DNA of 9,645 bases from Deltaproteobacteria bacterium (GCA_024644775.1 JAHEHB010000195.1:1-9645), one strand, 5' to 3'. Shown: positions 1 through 6,499, counted from the first letter of the stretch. The notes: generated by a model not told the origin, from the sequence alone. Made by a program: numbers and translations.

Positions 1-120
1 AAGATGGGGGCCGTGCTGTTCAGTAGCCCCAGATACCACAATGACCGCGTTTTTTCCTTCTTCGATCGCTTCTTGGATCTCCACCCAACTCATTTCTTCC
101 AAAAGGACTTTTTCTTCCAT
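1..120 (-). CDS. Creatininase-family hydrolase, second tandem copy (5' part only)
   Basis: Only the first 40 codons lie in the window; the rest runs off the left edge. The ATG at 118-120 follows a good AGGAG ribosome site (128-132). The peptide starts [19 protein letters not shown] and reaches the family signature TEQHGPHL at residues 33-40. The Glu and His of EQH (E34 and H36) are the first two divalent-metal ligands of the creatininase/MftE/FAPy-deformylase family. The N-terminus aligns without gaps to the gene just upstream (M-E-x-x-V-L-x-E-E-M-[ST]-W-x-E-I-Q), so the two are tandem paralogs, probably made from one mRNA because only 10 bases separate them. The family hydrolyses cyclic or linear amides, typically as hexamers with a two-metal site. 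The substrate is unknown. The family call is secure despite truncation. Confidence 0.88.
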   Translation of the reverse strand, partial: MEEKVLLEEMSWVEIQEAIEEGKNAVIVVSGATEQHGPHL

Positions 121-127
121 TAGGTCG

Positions 128-133
128 CTCCTA
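128..133 (-). promoter_or_regulatory. Ribosome binding site overlapping the upstream stop codon
   Basis: On the minus strand this reads TAGGAG. Its first three bases are the TAG stop codon of the upstream creatininase gene, and AGGAG is the Shine-Dalgarno for the next gene, 7 bases before the ATG at 118-120. This arrangement implies translational coupling of the two paralogs. Confidence 0.75.
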
Positions 134-913
134 TTCCCGTAAATTGGCTTCTATCTCTTCTAAGATATCCGTTACTTTTTTATGGAAGATTTCTTTTCCA
201 ACCTCTGAATCCGCTTCTGTTGGATCCCCTAATATACCGAACTCGGATTGGGATTTTACGCCATGGATAAAAGAATTGATCTTTGATTTTCCGATATTCT
301 CAGGTTTATAAAACGATTCGTCCGTGAGACCGGGGCGTGCTCTTTTCATATCCACAAGGTCGGGGTTTAAAAACAACATCATGGCTGTTTCGCTAAATCC
401 GGCGTGAACCCCCGCCTTGGGAGGTGTAACACCTTTTTGGGCCAAAAATTCTTGAAGCGATTGTATGTTCTTTTCCAGCGAATAAACATAAAGAAGCCGA
501 ATTCCGGGGCCAAGTTTCTTAGCAATGCTTGGGACAAATGCCTTCAATGCATCTGCGTTTCCACCGTGAGAGACAAAAAGTACGATATTTTTAAAACCCT
601 GTTTTTGGAGTGAAAAGCAGTATTCTTCTAGAACTTTTACAAATGTATTCATGCGCAGGGTAATGGTTCCTGGAAAATCCATGTGGTGACCTGATAGTGC
701 CGGACGGATCACGGGGGCGACGAGTGCTTTCCCCATTTTAACCGCTACGGCCTCTGCCAAAGCATAGCCGATCATCGTGTCGGTACCGGTGGGAAGATGG
801 GGCCCATGCTGCTCGACGGATGCAGCAACGAGAATCGCCGTATCCGTTCCATCCTGCAAGGCCTGTTGAATCTCCCGCCACGTCATTTCTTCCATCAGAA
901 CCGTATTTTCCAT
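131..913 (-). CDS. Creatininase-family amide hydrolase, first tandem copy
   Basis: A 260-residue protein of full family length, predicted cytoplasmic with no signal peptide. With the ATG at 911-913 as residue 1, the metal-site motif [12 protein letters not shown] gives E34, H36 and D45, the positions known in Pseudomonas creatininase. SHGGN follows (H116, N119), then HAGFSET (H170, E175). The family includes creatininase, the mycofactocin peptidase MftE and FAPy deformylase, which hydrolyse amide bonds at a binuclear metal centre. An in-frame TTG at 917-919 would add two residues. I prefer the ATG because GAGGGAG at 921-927 sits 7 bases from it but only 1 base from the TTG, and because the ATG aligns with the start of the downstream paralog. 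It follows the permease gene by 93 bases and precedes its paralog by 10. True creatininase activity is not established; substrates may be other lactams or formamides. Confidence 0.93.
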   Translation of the reverse strand: MENTVLMEEMTWREIQQALQDGTDTAILVAASVEQHGPHLPTGTDTMIGYALAEAVAVKMGKALVAPVIRPALSGHHMDFPGTITLRMNTFVKVLEEYCFSLQKQGFKNIVLFVSHGGNADALKAFVPSIAKKLGPGIRLLYVYSLEKNIQSLQEFLAQKGVTPPKAGVHAGFSETAMMLFLNPDLVDMKRARPGLTDESFYKPENIGKSKINSFIHGVKSQSEFGILGDPTEADSEVGKEIFHKKVTDILEEIEANLRE

Positions 914-920
914 TTTCAAA

Positions 921-927
921 CTCCCTC
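921..927 (-). promoter_or_regulatory. Ribosome binding site that fixes the creatininase start
   Basis: On the minus strand this reads GAGGGAG, 7 bases before the ATG at 911-913. The spacing rules out the alternative TTG two codons upstream. Confidence 0.7.
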
Positions 928-941
928 AAACCGGACAAGCC

Positions 942-977
942 GGAACCTAAAAGTATTGATACAAGTTGACAGGTTCC
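942..977. repeat. Short inverted repeat in the permease-creatininase gap
   Basis: The 93-base gap between the second permease and the creatininase gene contains GGAACCT (942-948) and AGGTTCC (971-977), a perfect 7-bp inverted repeat with a 22-base loop. The loop itself contains GTATTGATAC. No T-run follows on the minus strand, so it is not a standard terminator. It might be an mRNA-processing or stability hairpin between the transporter and enzyme parts of the operon, or chance. Confidence 0.3.
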
Positions 978-1006
978 TTAATTTTAGGCACTTTAGCTCA
1001 CTTTTT

Positions 1007-1867
1007 CTAGTAGTTTTCCAACCGCGGATCCAACACGTCGCGCAGACCGTCTCCAAAAAGATTAATGGCTAAAATAATAATCATAATGGTGGCTCCCGGA
1101 AACGTACTCAGCCACCACGCCCTGTTGAGATAATTTTTACTTTCACTCAACATCGTGCCGAGGGATGGTTCCGGCGGTTGGATACCGAGTCCTAAAAAAC
1201 TCAATCCTGCCTCCAGAACAATTACGGTCGCCATGTTCAACGTAATAAGCACCATTACCGATGATAGGGTATTCGGTAGAATATATCTCAAAATGATGCG
1301 AAGATCCGTTGCCCCAACAGCAAAGGCCGATGTGACAAAATCCTTTTCTCTCAATGACAGGGTCTCTCCGCGAACCATTCGAGCATATGCCATCCATTGG
1401 GTCAATCCTATAACCAGAATTAACACGTGGATATTACTACCGAGCACAACAATGACGGAAATGGCCAAAAGAACAAGAGGCATCGCCAGCTGCACATCTG
1501 CAATGCGCATAATGACGTCATCAAAAATGCCCCCGTAGTAACCGGCAATCAGGCCCAGAATAACACCGAAAACGGCAGATATTGCCACAGCCAGGATGCC
1601 GATGAGCAGGGAAACCCTGACACCATACAGCACACGGCTCAGGACATCCCGCCCTAAATGATCGGTTCCCAGCAAGTGGATGCGGTTATGGGTATCCCTC
1701 CAAAAGGGCGGCTTCAGCTTATTATCCAGGTCCTGCTCAAAGGGATTAAAAGGGGCAATGAAATTAGCGAAAGTTCCACAAAAAACGGTGATGAGCAACA
1801 CGACACTGCTGAATAGAATCATTTTATTTCCGCGCATCTTTTTGAGAACCGTGTTACTTTTTATCAT
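1007..1867 (-). CDS. Peptide/nickel-type ABC transporter permease, DppC/GsiD type
   Basis: A 286-residue inner-membrane permease of the binding-protein-dependent transport family, the partner of the DppB-type permease encoded just upstream. An N-terminal membrane segment (about residues 17-40) precedes the DppC-typical LLGTDHLGRDVLSR stretch (65-78). The multi-helix permease domain runs from about residue 85 to 275, with the EAA loop that docks the ATPase at about 174-198 (EKDFVTSAFAVGA, ending ILPN), then LGLGIQPPEPSLG at 225-237 and the usual DPRLENY C-terminus. I place the start at the ATG 1865-1867, six bases after AAGGA (1874-1878), rather than at a TTG at 1883-1885 that would overlap the ribosome site. 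The gene overlaps the end of the upstream permease gene by 14 bases, implying translational coupling. The transported substrate is unknown. Confidence 0.95.
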   Translation of the reverse strand: MIKSNTVLKKMRGNKMILFSSVVLLITVFCGTFANFIAPFNPFEQDLDNKLKPPFWRDTHNRIHLLGTDHLGRDVLSRVLYGVRVSLLIGILAVAISAVFGVILGLIAGYYGGIFDDVIMRIADVQLAMPLVLLAISVIVVLGSNIHVLILVIGLTQWMAYARMVRGETLSLREKDFVTSAFAVGATDLRIILRYILPNTLSSVMVLITLNMATVIVLEAGLSFLGLGIQPPEPSLGTMLSESKNYLNRAWWLSTFPGATIMIIILAINLFGDGLRDVLDPRLENY

Positions 1868-2783
1868 ACCGAATCCTTGGATCAATAAAGGTATAGATAA
1901 TATCGATAAAAAAATTGGTTACAACGACTCCGACCGAAACCACCATCACAATGGCCTGAATAACGGGAAAATCTCGATTATAAATGGATTGGATCGCAAG
2001 CCAGCCGACACCCGGATACGCGAAAATCTGTTCGGTAATGACCGCACCCCCCATCAGCAGGGCCACGTGGAGGCCCATGATCGTAACGATGGGTATGAGG
2101 GCATTTTTTAAAGCGTGTTTGATAACAACGAACAGTTCGCCCAGACCCTTCGCCCGCGCCGTCTGGATGAAATCCATGTCCAGGACCGCCAACATGCTGG
2201 ACCGAGTGATTCTTGCGAAAGAGGCAATTTCAAAAGCGCCCAGGGTGATGGCAGGCATAATCACGTGGGACAAATCTCCACCGCCGTATCCGGAGATGGG
2301 CAACAGTCGGAATCGCACGCCGATGATCATAATCATCATGATCCCCAACCAAAAACTCGGGATGGATTGCCCCAGAAAAGAGATCGCCATCCCGATCAGG
2401 TCAAAAAAGCTGTTGCGCTTAATCGCTGAGAGCATTCCGATGGGAACGGCAATAATAAGGGCCCAGAAAACGGTAAACACAAGGAGCCTGAGGGTGGCGG
2501 GTATCCTCTGGAAAACAAGCGTAATTGCCGGTTCGTCATGCCGGATGGAGGTTCCAAAATCGCCCTTGATTGCGCCCTTTAAAAAGATAAGATACTGAAC
2601 CGGAATGGATTTATCCAACCCGAGTTCTTTCCTGAGAACTTCCCGATCTTCCTTGGGCGTATCAAAGTCGACCATAAGACTGACCGGATCCCCGGTAAAG
2701 CGGGAGATTGCAAAAACCGCAATAGATATGCCGAAGATAATAATAATGGAATGAATGAATCTTCTTGTGAGATATCCGGACAT
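1854..2783 (-). CDS. Peptide/nickel-type ABC transporter permease, DppB/GsiC type
   Basis: A 309-residue inner-membrane permease, normal length for DppB. It opens with YLTRRFIHSI followed by the first membrane helix (about 9-29), a periplasmic stretch containing LGLDKSIPVQYL (54-65) and GDFGTSI (74-80), then five more hydrophobic segments. LPISGYGG (161-168), the EAA loop around QTARAKGL (207-214) and AYPGVGWLAIQS (255-266) are family hallmarks. It forms the transmembrane channel with the DppC-type permease whose gene it overlaps. The ATG at 2781-2783 is the only reasonable start, since an in-frame stop lies three codons upstream. No strong Shine-Dalgarno is visible, so expression may depend on read-through from the binding-protein gene 97 bases upstream. 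Peptides, nickel, opines and other amides are known substrates of the family; this one is undetermined. Confidence 0.95.
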   Translation of the reverse strand: MSGYLTRRFIHSIIIIFGISIAVFAISRFTGDPVSLMVDFDTPKEDREVLRKELGLDKSIPVQYLIFLKGAIKGDFGTSIRHDEPAITLVFQRIPATLRLLVFTVFWALIIAVPIGMLSAIKRNSFFDLIGMAISFLGQSIPSFWLGIMMIMIIGVRFRLLPISGYGGGDLSHVIMPAITLGAFEIASFARITRSSMLAVLDMDFIQTARAKGLGELFVVIKHALKNALIPIVTIMGLHVALLMGGAVITEQIFAYPGVGWLAIQSIYNRDFPVIQAIVMVVSVGVVVTNFFIDIIYTFIDPRIRYDKK

Positions 2784-2880
2784 ATTAAGTCAAATGTACG
2801 TCCCATCGGCACAATACGAGCGAAACCAAACAGGCTACCGGGTTTTTCATCTTATCTAAAATCTAAAATTCAAATGGTTC

Positions 2881-4416
2881 CTATTCTTTCACATCGGCTC
2901 CATAAAGATTAATATCTTCATCTGAGCGCGGTTCCCAAACCACACGTTTGTTCACACCGTAGATATCCCGCTGGGCATAGAGAAAACCAAAGGGTGGATC
3001 TTCCCACATTTCCCGAAGGGCGATCTGAAGATATTCGTTATGTTTTTGGGAATCAATGCTCTGAGCCGCTTTGTCGATATACTCGTCGACCCTCTCATTC
3101 TTGTACCAGGAAAACATCGCACCGCTTCTGACACACGTCTTTATCATATCCCAGACATCAAAATGGCTATTTCCCCATGCGGCATACATGAATTCCGGCA
3201 TTTCGTGTGCCTGGGTTTTCTTGGCGAATACACCAAATTCCACGGCATTGACTTTGGTCTTGATTCCCACCTTTGACAACATCCCCGCAATGGCTTCGCA
3301 TGCCTGGACATCATTCAGATATCGACCCCTTGGCGTCAGGATCGTGGCTTCAAAACCATCCGGATAACCCGCCTCTGCCAGAAGCTTTTTCGCCTTTTCA
3401 GGGTCATATTCGTAGAACGTTTCTTTGGGGTCCCAACCCACAAACGATTTAATAGCCACCGTCGATACCTTATATGCATTTCCATCCATAACGTTTTTGA
3501 TGAGAGATTCTACATCCAGCGCGTAATTTATCGCTTTTCGAACCCTTATATCTTTCAGCGTGTCGATCTCCGTATTGATCCACAAAGCGGCGACCCGGGT
3601 GCTGGGGACGAATTTCACTTCCAGGTTTTCTTCGGCTTGAACCTCTTTAACATTGTCCGGCTTCAGATTGGCGATGATGTCGACACCGCCCACCTGAAGT
3701 TCGGCGATACGCGTGGAATCCTCCGGAATGGGACGGAAAACGATTTCGTCTATTTTCGGAGCACCTTTCCAATAGTCTTTCCGGGCGGATAGAACACATT
3801 CACTGCCTTTCATCCAACTTTCCAAGACATACGGCCCCGTACCCACCGGTTTCGTAGCGAGTTTTTGAAAATTGTCTTTCTCAGTATATTTGACGGGAAC
3901 CATATATTTCCGCGAAACATAAGACAGTAACAGCGGATCCGGGTGTTTGGTAATCAGTCGAACGGTATAATCATCGATGATGTTAACTTCCTTGATACTC
4001 TTAAAGTCTCTGGCGTTCAGCGTCTTTTTGGCGTCCGGCATCAACCCGGCCACCCGTTCAAAATTGTATTTGACCACCGCGGCATTAAAGGGTTCACCAT
4101 TGGAAAACGAAATTCCTTTTCGGAGTTTAAATTCAACGGTGGTGTCATTGATGATTTTCCATGATTCGGCAAGATCCGGTTTAATACTGCTGTCCCAATC
4201 CCGCTCCAACAAAGCATCGTATAGATGGAGAATAACATTCTCGGTTGTCTGTTCCCGGTGCATATCCGGATCTAATTTTGTGGGTTCCACACCCTGGGCA
4301 ACGACAATCCTGGTTTTACAATCAGCGGTTTGTGTTCCAAACCCGATCGTGATCGTTAAAAGAATAAAGATCCCGAATACAAAAAATCTGATAATTCTAA
4401 AGGTTTTTGCTCTCAT
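2881..4416 (-). CDS. Periplasmic substrate-binding protein of a peptide-type ABC transporter (SBP_bac_5 family)
   Basis: A 511-residue extracytoplasmic solute-binding protein, typical length for DppA/OppA. Residues 1-33 form an export signal: basic MRAKTFRIIR, a hydrophobic core FFVFGIFILLTITIGF, then a polar region. The only nearby cysteine sits in TADC, a poor lipobox, so a soluble periplasmic protein is more likely than a lipoprotein. Family hallmarks are EPTKLDPDMH (44-53), DLAESWKI with FKLRKGISFSNGEPF (81-110), PVGTGPYVLESW (190-201), RVRKAINYALD (the RxAinyAiD motif of the family) and YDPEKAKKLLAEAGYPDG. It captures the substrate and delivers it to the two permeases encoded downstream. 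The ATG at 4414-4416 has a near-perfect AGGAGG six bases upstream, suggesting high expression, as expected for the first gene of a transport operon. The motifs do not separate peptides from nickel, opines or other amides. Confidence 0.95.
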   Translation of the reverse strand: MRAKTFRIIRFFVFGIFILLTITIGFGTQTADCKTRIVVAQGVEPTKLDPDMHREQTTENVILHLYDALLERDWDSSIKPDLAESWKIINDTTVEFKLRKGISFSNGEPFNAAVVKYNFERVAGLMPDAKKTLNARDFKSIKEVNIIDDYTVRLITKHPDPLLLSYVSRKYMVPVKYTEKDNFQKLATKPVGTGPYVLESWMKGSECVLSARKDYWKGAPKIDEIVFRPIPEDSTRIAELQVGGVDIIANLKPDNVKEVQAEENLEVKFVPSTRVAALWINTEIDTLKDIRVRKAINYALDVESLIKNVMDGNAYKVSTVAIKSFVGWDPKETFYEYDPEKAKKLLAEAGYPDGFEATILTPRGRYLNDVQACEAIAGMLSKVGIKTKVNAVEFGVFAKKTQAHEMPEFMYAAWGNSHFDVWDMIKTCVRSGAMFSWYKNERVDEYIDKAAQSIDSQKHNEYLQIALREMWEDPPFGFLYAQRDIYGVNKRVVWEPRSDEDINLYGADVKE

Positions 4417-4422
4417 GAATTG

Positions 4423-4428
4423 CCTCCT
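4423..4428 (-). promoter_or_regulatory. Strong ribosome binding site of the binding-protein gene
   Basis: On the minus strand this reads AGGAGG within AAAAGGAGGC, 6 bases before the ATG at 4414-4416. It is the best Shine-Dalgarno match in the window. Confidence 0.8.
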
Positions 4429-4522
4429 TTTCCATTTATAATCGTTATCGCAATGATCGAACCGATCTAAGGTGATGATTTACGATGCCTATCGCGTAAA
4501 AGATTTATACGGCACAACACAA

Positions 4523-4589
4523 TTAGGATAGGCTTGAAAACCAAATCGAACAGAAATTCTGTTAGATTCGGTTTTCAAGCCTATCCTAA
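4523..4589. repeat. 67-base inverted repeat with perfect 20-bp outer arms
   Basis: The left arm 4523-4542 (TTAGGATAGGCTTGAAAACC) is the exact reverse complement of 4570-4589. The inner part also pairs: AATC 4544-4547 with GATT 4565-4568, and AACAG 4549-4553 with CTGTT 4559-4563, separated only by single mismatches. The whole segment is therefore one near-continuous stem-loop. Neither strand has a T-run after the stem, so a classical intrinsic terminator is unlikely. It begins a few bases after the predicted transcription start of the transporter operon, so it could be a 5'-end stabilising or regulatory hairpin, an operator-like palindrome, or a small non-coding mobile repeat. Confidence 0.85.
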
Positions 4590-4599
4590 ATACAAATTT

Positions 4600-4626
4600 T
4601 CTATAGGGCTCGGTAAAGATTGTCAA
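4600..4626 (-). promoter_or_regulatory. Candidate sigma-70 promoter of the transporter operon
   Basis: On the minus strand TTGACA (4621-4626) matches the -35 consensus exactly and TATAGA (4600-4605) matches the -10 at five of six positions. The spacer is 15 bases, shorter than ideal; reading the -10 as TAGAAA instead gives 17. The predicted start falls near 4593, just before the 67-base inverted repeat and about 180 bases before the binding-protein ATG. This is inferred from sequence only. Confidence 0.4.
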
Positions 4627-4763
4627 ATCATTTCCTGCCGCCGCAATAATCCTCGGTGAACATACAAAAAGGAGCCGGATGGCGGACTACGGCAATGCTA
4701 ACTTCACTGAGAAGTTCTGCTGCTGCCGACGGTTTACTCACCCGATACAACCGCATTCCAAAG

Positions 4764-5987
4764 TTATGATAAACGCTTGCCGTTTTTGAATACCATTTTG
4801 ATCCTATCCGGATCTTGAAGTACTTTGATATCGTGCAGCGGGTTTCCGTCTACAACGATCAGATCGGCGATGGCGCCTCTTTCAATGGTTCCTATGTTGG
4901 GGAGTTTCAAGGCTTCTGCTGCAATTCTTGTTGCGGATTGTATGGCTTGCATTTCCGAGAACCCATTGTCCACGAGACATTCCAACTCATAGGCGCTTTC
5001 ACCATGGTAGTTAAACGGGGTACCGGCATCGGTTCCGACAATCACCTTAACACCGGCTTCCATCGCCTTCTTTAGATTTTTTGTATGAACCGTTCGATAG
5101 TATTCGACTTTTTCGATGGTATAGTCCGGAACACCACCCTCTTTACCGTATTTCAGCGTCTTAAAAGCCGCCAGTGTCGGTACCAGATAAGCCCCTTTTT
5201 CCAGAAGGAGTCCAATTCCGCCATCATCAAGAAAGGTACCGTGCTCAATGGTTCGAACCCCGGCTTTGAGGGCATTATTAATCCCGATGGTCCCAATGGC
5301 GTGAGCCGCCGTGGTTTTTTCATATTTTTCCGCCTCTTCAACAGCGGCCTGCATTTCCTCGATCGTCAACTGGGGGACGGTACCGGGTCCCGGCGACATT
5401 CCTCCGCCCGTGGCCATTAGCTTGATATTGTCGGCACCCGCCTTCAGTTGTTCCCGTGCCGCCTTCCGCGATTCCACCGGGCCGTCAATAATCCTTGCCA
5501 GACCTTCCAATCTGACGTGTTCCGGAAACATATCCCCATGTCCACCCGTTATGGTCAGACAGTAACCGCTGGATTGAATCCTGGGGCCCACAATATCTCC
5601 ATTATCGATGGCTGTTTTGAGTGCAATATCGATTCGCCCCTTGTCGCCCATGGTCCGGATGGTTGTAAAACCCGAGTCCACGATCCGTTTTGCTTTGGGA
5701 ACCGCCCGGATGGCCGTCAACGCAGGACTTTCCGTGATCATCCTTTCAAAATAGTTCGGACTGCCATCCAAAGACAAATGAATATGCGTATCGATGAGAC
5801 CGGGCATGAGCGTCATACCATTTAAATCAAAGACATCCGCACCCGCGTTTTCTTCGATACCACGATCTTCGGCGGCGCCTGCATAGCGGATTTCAGAGCC
5901 CTCAACGAGTACACAAGCATTTTTCAGAGGCGTGTTGCTGATGCCATCAATTAAGAAAGCGTTATTGAAAACTATGTTTTTTTTCAT
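4764..5987 (-). CDS. Metal-dependent amidohydrolase (imidazolonepropionase / Xaa-Pro dipeptidase-like)
   Basis: A 407-residue cytoplasmic TIM-barrel enzyme of the amidohydrolase superfamily, no signal peptide. The N-terminal beta-sandwich part (1-60) leads into LMPGLIDTHIH (60-70), where H68 and H70 bind the first metal. K189 in NIKLMATGG is the expected carboxylated bridging lysine, H229 (AAHAIG) and H249 (EHGTFLDD) bind the second metal, and D320 (VGTDAGTP) is the catalytic base. The C-terminus has GTIERGAIADLIVVDGNPL (366-384), the usual return to the sandwich. This ligand set and the KLMATGGGMSPG stretch fit the group containing prolidase-like carboxypeptidases that cleave Xaa-Pro or N-acyl amino acids; other amide substrates are possible. 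The ATG at 5985-5987 follows AGGTG (4-base spacing) and AGGAGG (11-base spacing). Its position just upstream of a peptide-type transporter and two creatininase-type genes suggests a shared catabolic role. Confidence 0.94.
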   Translation of the reverse strand: MKKNIVFNNAFLIDGISNTPLKNACVLVEGSEIRYAGAAEDRGIEENAGADVFDLNGMTLMPGLIDTHIHLSLDGSPNYFERMITESPALTAIRAVPKAKRIVDSGFTTIRTMGDKGRIDIALKTAIDNGDIVGPRIQSSGYCLTITGGHGDMFPEHVRLEGLARIIDGPVESRKAAREQLKAGADNIKLMATGGGMSPGPGTVPQLTIEEMQAAVEEAEKYEKTTAAHAIGTIGINNALKAGVRTIEHGTFLDDGGIGLLLEKGAYLVPTLAAFKTLKYGKEGGVPDYTIEKVEYYRTVHTKNLKKAMEAGVKVIVGTDAGTPFNYHGESAYELECLVDNGFSEMQAIQSATRIAAEALKLPNIGTIERGAIADLIVVDGNPLHDIKVLQDPDRIKMVFKNGKRLS

Positions 5988-5991
5988 AAAA

Positions 5992-6004
5992 CACCTAACC
6001 TCCT
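5992..6004 (-). promoter_or_regulatory. Tandem ribosome-binding motifs before the amidohydrolase
   Basis: On the minus strand AGGAGG (5999-6004) is followed by AGGTG (5992-5996). The strong motif lies 11 bases from the ATG, somewhat far, and the weaker one 4 bases away. Either could serve; the start codon is the same. Confidence 0.5.
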
Positions 6005-6026
6005 GACAAGAAATTGTTGTTTCTCA

Positions 6027-6086
6027 CCACCAAAGCACGAAGAAAAACCTCTAACAATCTCCCCTTGTGTCTTTGTGATTTTGTGG
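6027..6086. repeat. Degenerate inverted repeat of the CCACxAAxxCACxAAG type
   Basis: The left arm 6027-6042 (CCACCAAAGCACGAAG) and the reverse complement of 6071-6086 (CCACAAAATCACAAAG) agree at 12 of 16 positions, with a purine-rich middle. Each arm repeats a CAC-A-AAG theme. I associate similar 'CACCACxAAGxCACxAAG' inverted repeats with intergenic regions of deltaproteobacterial genomes, but this is from memory and not checked. It lies about 40 bases upstream of the amidohydrolase ATG and so would be in its leader. Confidence 0.55.
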
Positions 6087-6150
6087 AAAAAAATTTGGGA
6101 TCTCCCGCCTTAAGACAGGATCCGGGATAGGATTAGCAAATAGATGGGCA

Positions 6151-6158
6151 TGTATACA
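6151..6158. promoter_or_regulatory. TGTATACA palindrome, possible regulator site
   Basis: A perfect 8-base palindrome, 163 bases upstream of the amidohydrolase start, extended to CATGTATACAAG with one mismatch in the flanks. GntR-family (FCD-type) regulators of catabolic genes often bind similar GTATAC-centred sites. No GntR gene is in the window, and an 8-base palindrome can arise by chance. Confidence 0.2.
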
Positions 6159-6171
6159 AGATTTTTACAGG

Positions 6172-6218
6172 CTTCCGTGATAGTAGCACCGCATCACCTG
6201 GAAGTATGGGTCTTTTTT
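6172..6218 (+). terminator. Hairpin followed by a T-run (weak terminator candidate)
   Basis: CTTCCGTGAT (6172-6181) pairs with ATCAC (6193-6197) and GGAAG (6200-6204) with a 2-base bulge and an 11-base loop. TCTTTTTT follows at 6211-6218. It would terminate plus-strand transcription, yet no plus-strand gene precedes it. The T-run is also 6 bases past the stem. It may instead be a structured leader element of the minus-strand amidohydrolase mRNA. Confidence 0.25.
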
Positions 6219-6292
6219 AGTTCAAAAGGAAAAATCCGGACGACAATTTTCAGTGGCCCGATCGAATCAACCGCACGGTAAATCGAGTAAAG

Positions 6293-6469
6293 TCAAGGAA
6301 TGTATTCGATTATCTTTGAGGCAAATTTGTCGGATACGAACCAAACCGTCGTTTCCAAATAAAAATTTAGATTCTCGGGAATTCGAAATATTTTTCGATA
6401 TTTCTTTAACAACAATTGAATACCGGCATTATTTTCTAGACTTGCTTTCTTTATCCCATCCAGCGCCAT
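6293..6469 (-). CDS. Small basic hypothetical protein (58 aa), doubtful or remnant
   Basis: The ATG at 6467-6469 follows AAAGGGA with a 7-base spacing, a better start than the GTG at 6488-6490, which lacks a ribosome site. The peptide is lysine-rich. It begins MALDGIKKASLENNAGIQLL and contains KKYRKIFRIPENLNFYLET (about residues 22-40), a soluble-looking composition unlike random AT-rich translation. I have an unverified memory of short Desulfobacterota hypothetical proteins with an FRIPENLN-like core followed by a longer conserved tail. Here the tail (TTVWFVSDKFASKIIEY) looks less regular and stops early, so it may be a decayed copy. The antisense strand is open too, which lowers confidence. 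No domain or function is recognised. Confidence 0.35.
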   Translation of the reverse strand: MALDGIKKASLENNAGIQLLLKKYRKIFRIPENLNFYLETTVWFVSDKFASKIIEYIP

Positions 6470-6499
6470 ACTTGGGTCCCTTTTTTTCACTGCTTGATT

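Larger units (their letters stand above)
4417..4763. other. 347-base spacer between amidohydrolase and transporter operon
   Basis: No supported gene lies here. From right to left the spacer holds: a small inverted repeat AACTTC/GAAGTT (4700-4716); a weak GCCG/CGGC pair followed by T5 on the minus strand (4665-4693), too short for a firm terminator call; a promoter-like TTGACA/TATAGA pair (4600-4626); and a long inverted repeat (4523-4589). About 100 bases of leader follow, containing GATCGAACCGATC (a 5-bp palindrome, 3-base centre, near 4455-4467) and TTTACG/CGTAAA arms. Together these suggest that the transporter operon has its own promoter and a structured leader. Confidence 0.6.

Noticed and set aside
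1..913. Naming the creatininase-family genes as true creatininase or as mycofactocin MftE
   Set aside because: The metal motifs are common to the whole family. No creatinase, sarcosine oxidase or mycofactocin (mftA-D) genes are visible to support either name.
1984..2598. Long plus-strand ORF of 204 codons inside the DppB-type permease gene
   Set aside because: It is the antisense shadow of a highly conserved permease with all family motifs, and its own peptide is irregular.
4523..4589. The long inverted repeat as a classical rho-independent terminator
   Set aside because: Neither side of the stem is followed by a T-run on the strand being transcribed, and the loop region itself is paired.
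4665..4693. GCCG/CGGC stem followed by T5 on the minus strand, as terminator of the amidohydrolase
   Set aside because: The stem is only 4 bp with a 12-base loop, too weak to call an intrinsic terminator.
4679..4789. A plus-strand 36-codon ORF (MADYGNANF..., with a CCCRR stretch) preceded by AAGGAG
   Set aside because: The ribosome-like motif is only 4 bases from the ATG, and the last 26 bases lie antisense to the conserved amidohydrolase end. The composition shows no recognisable domain. A chance match is more likely.
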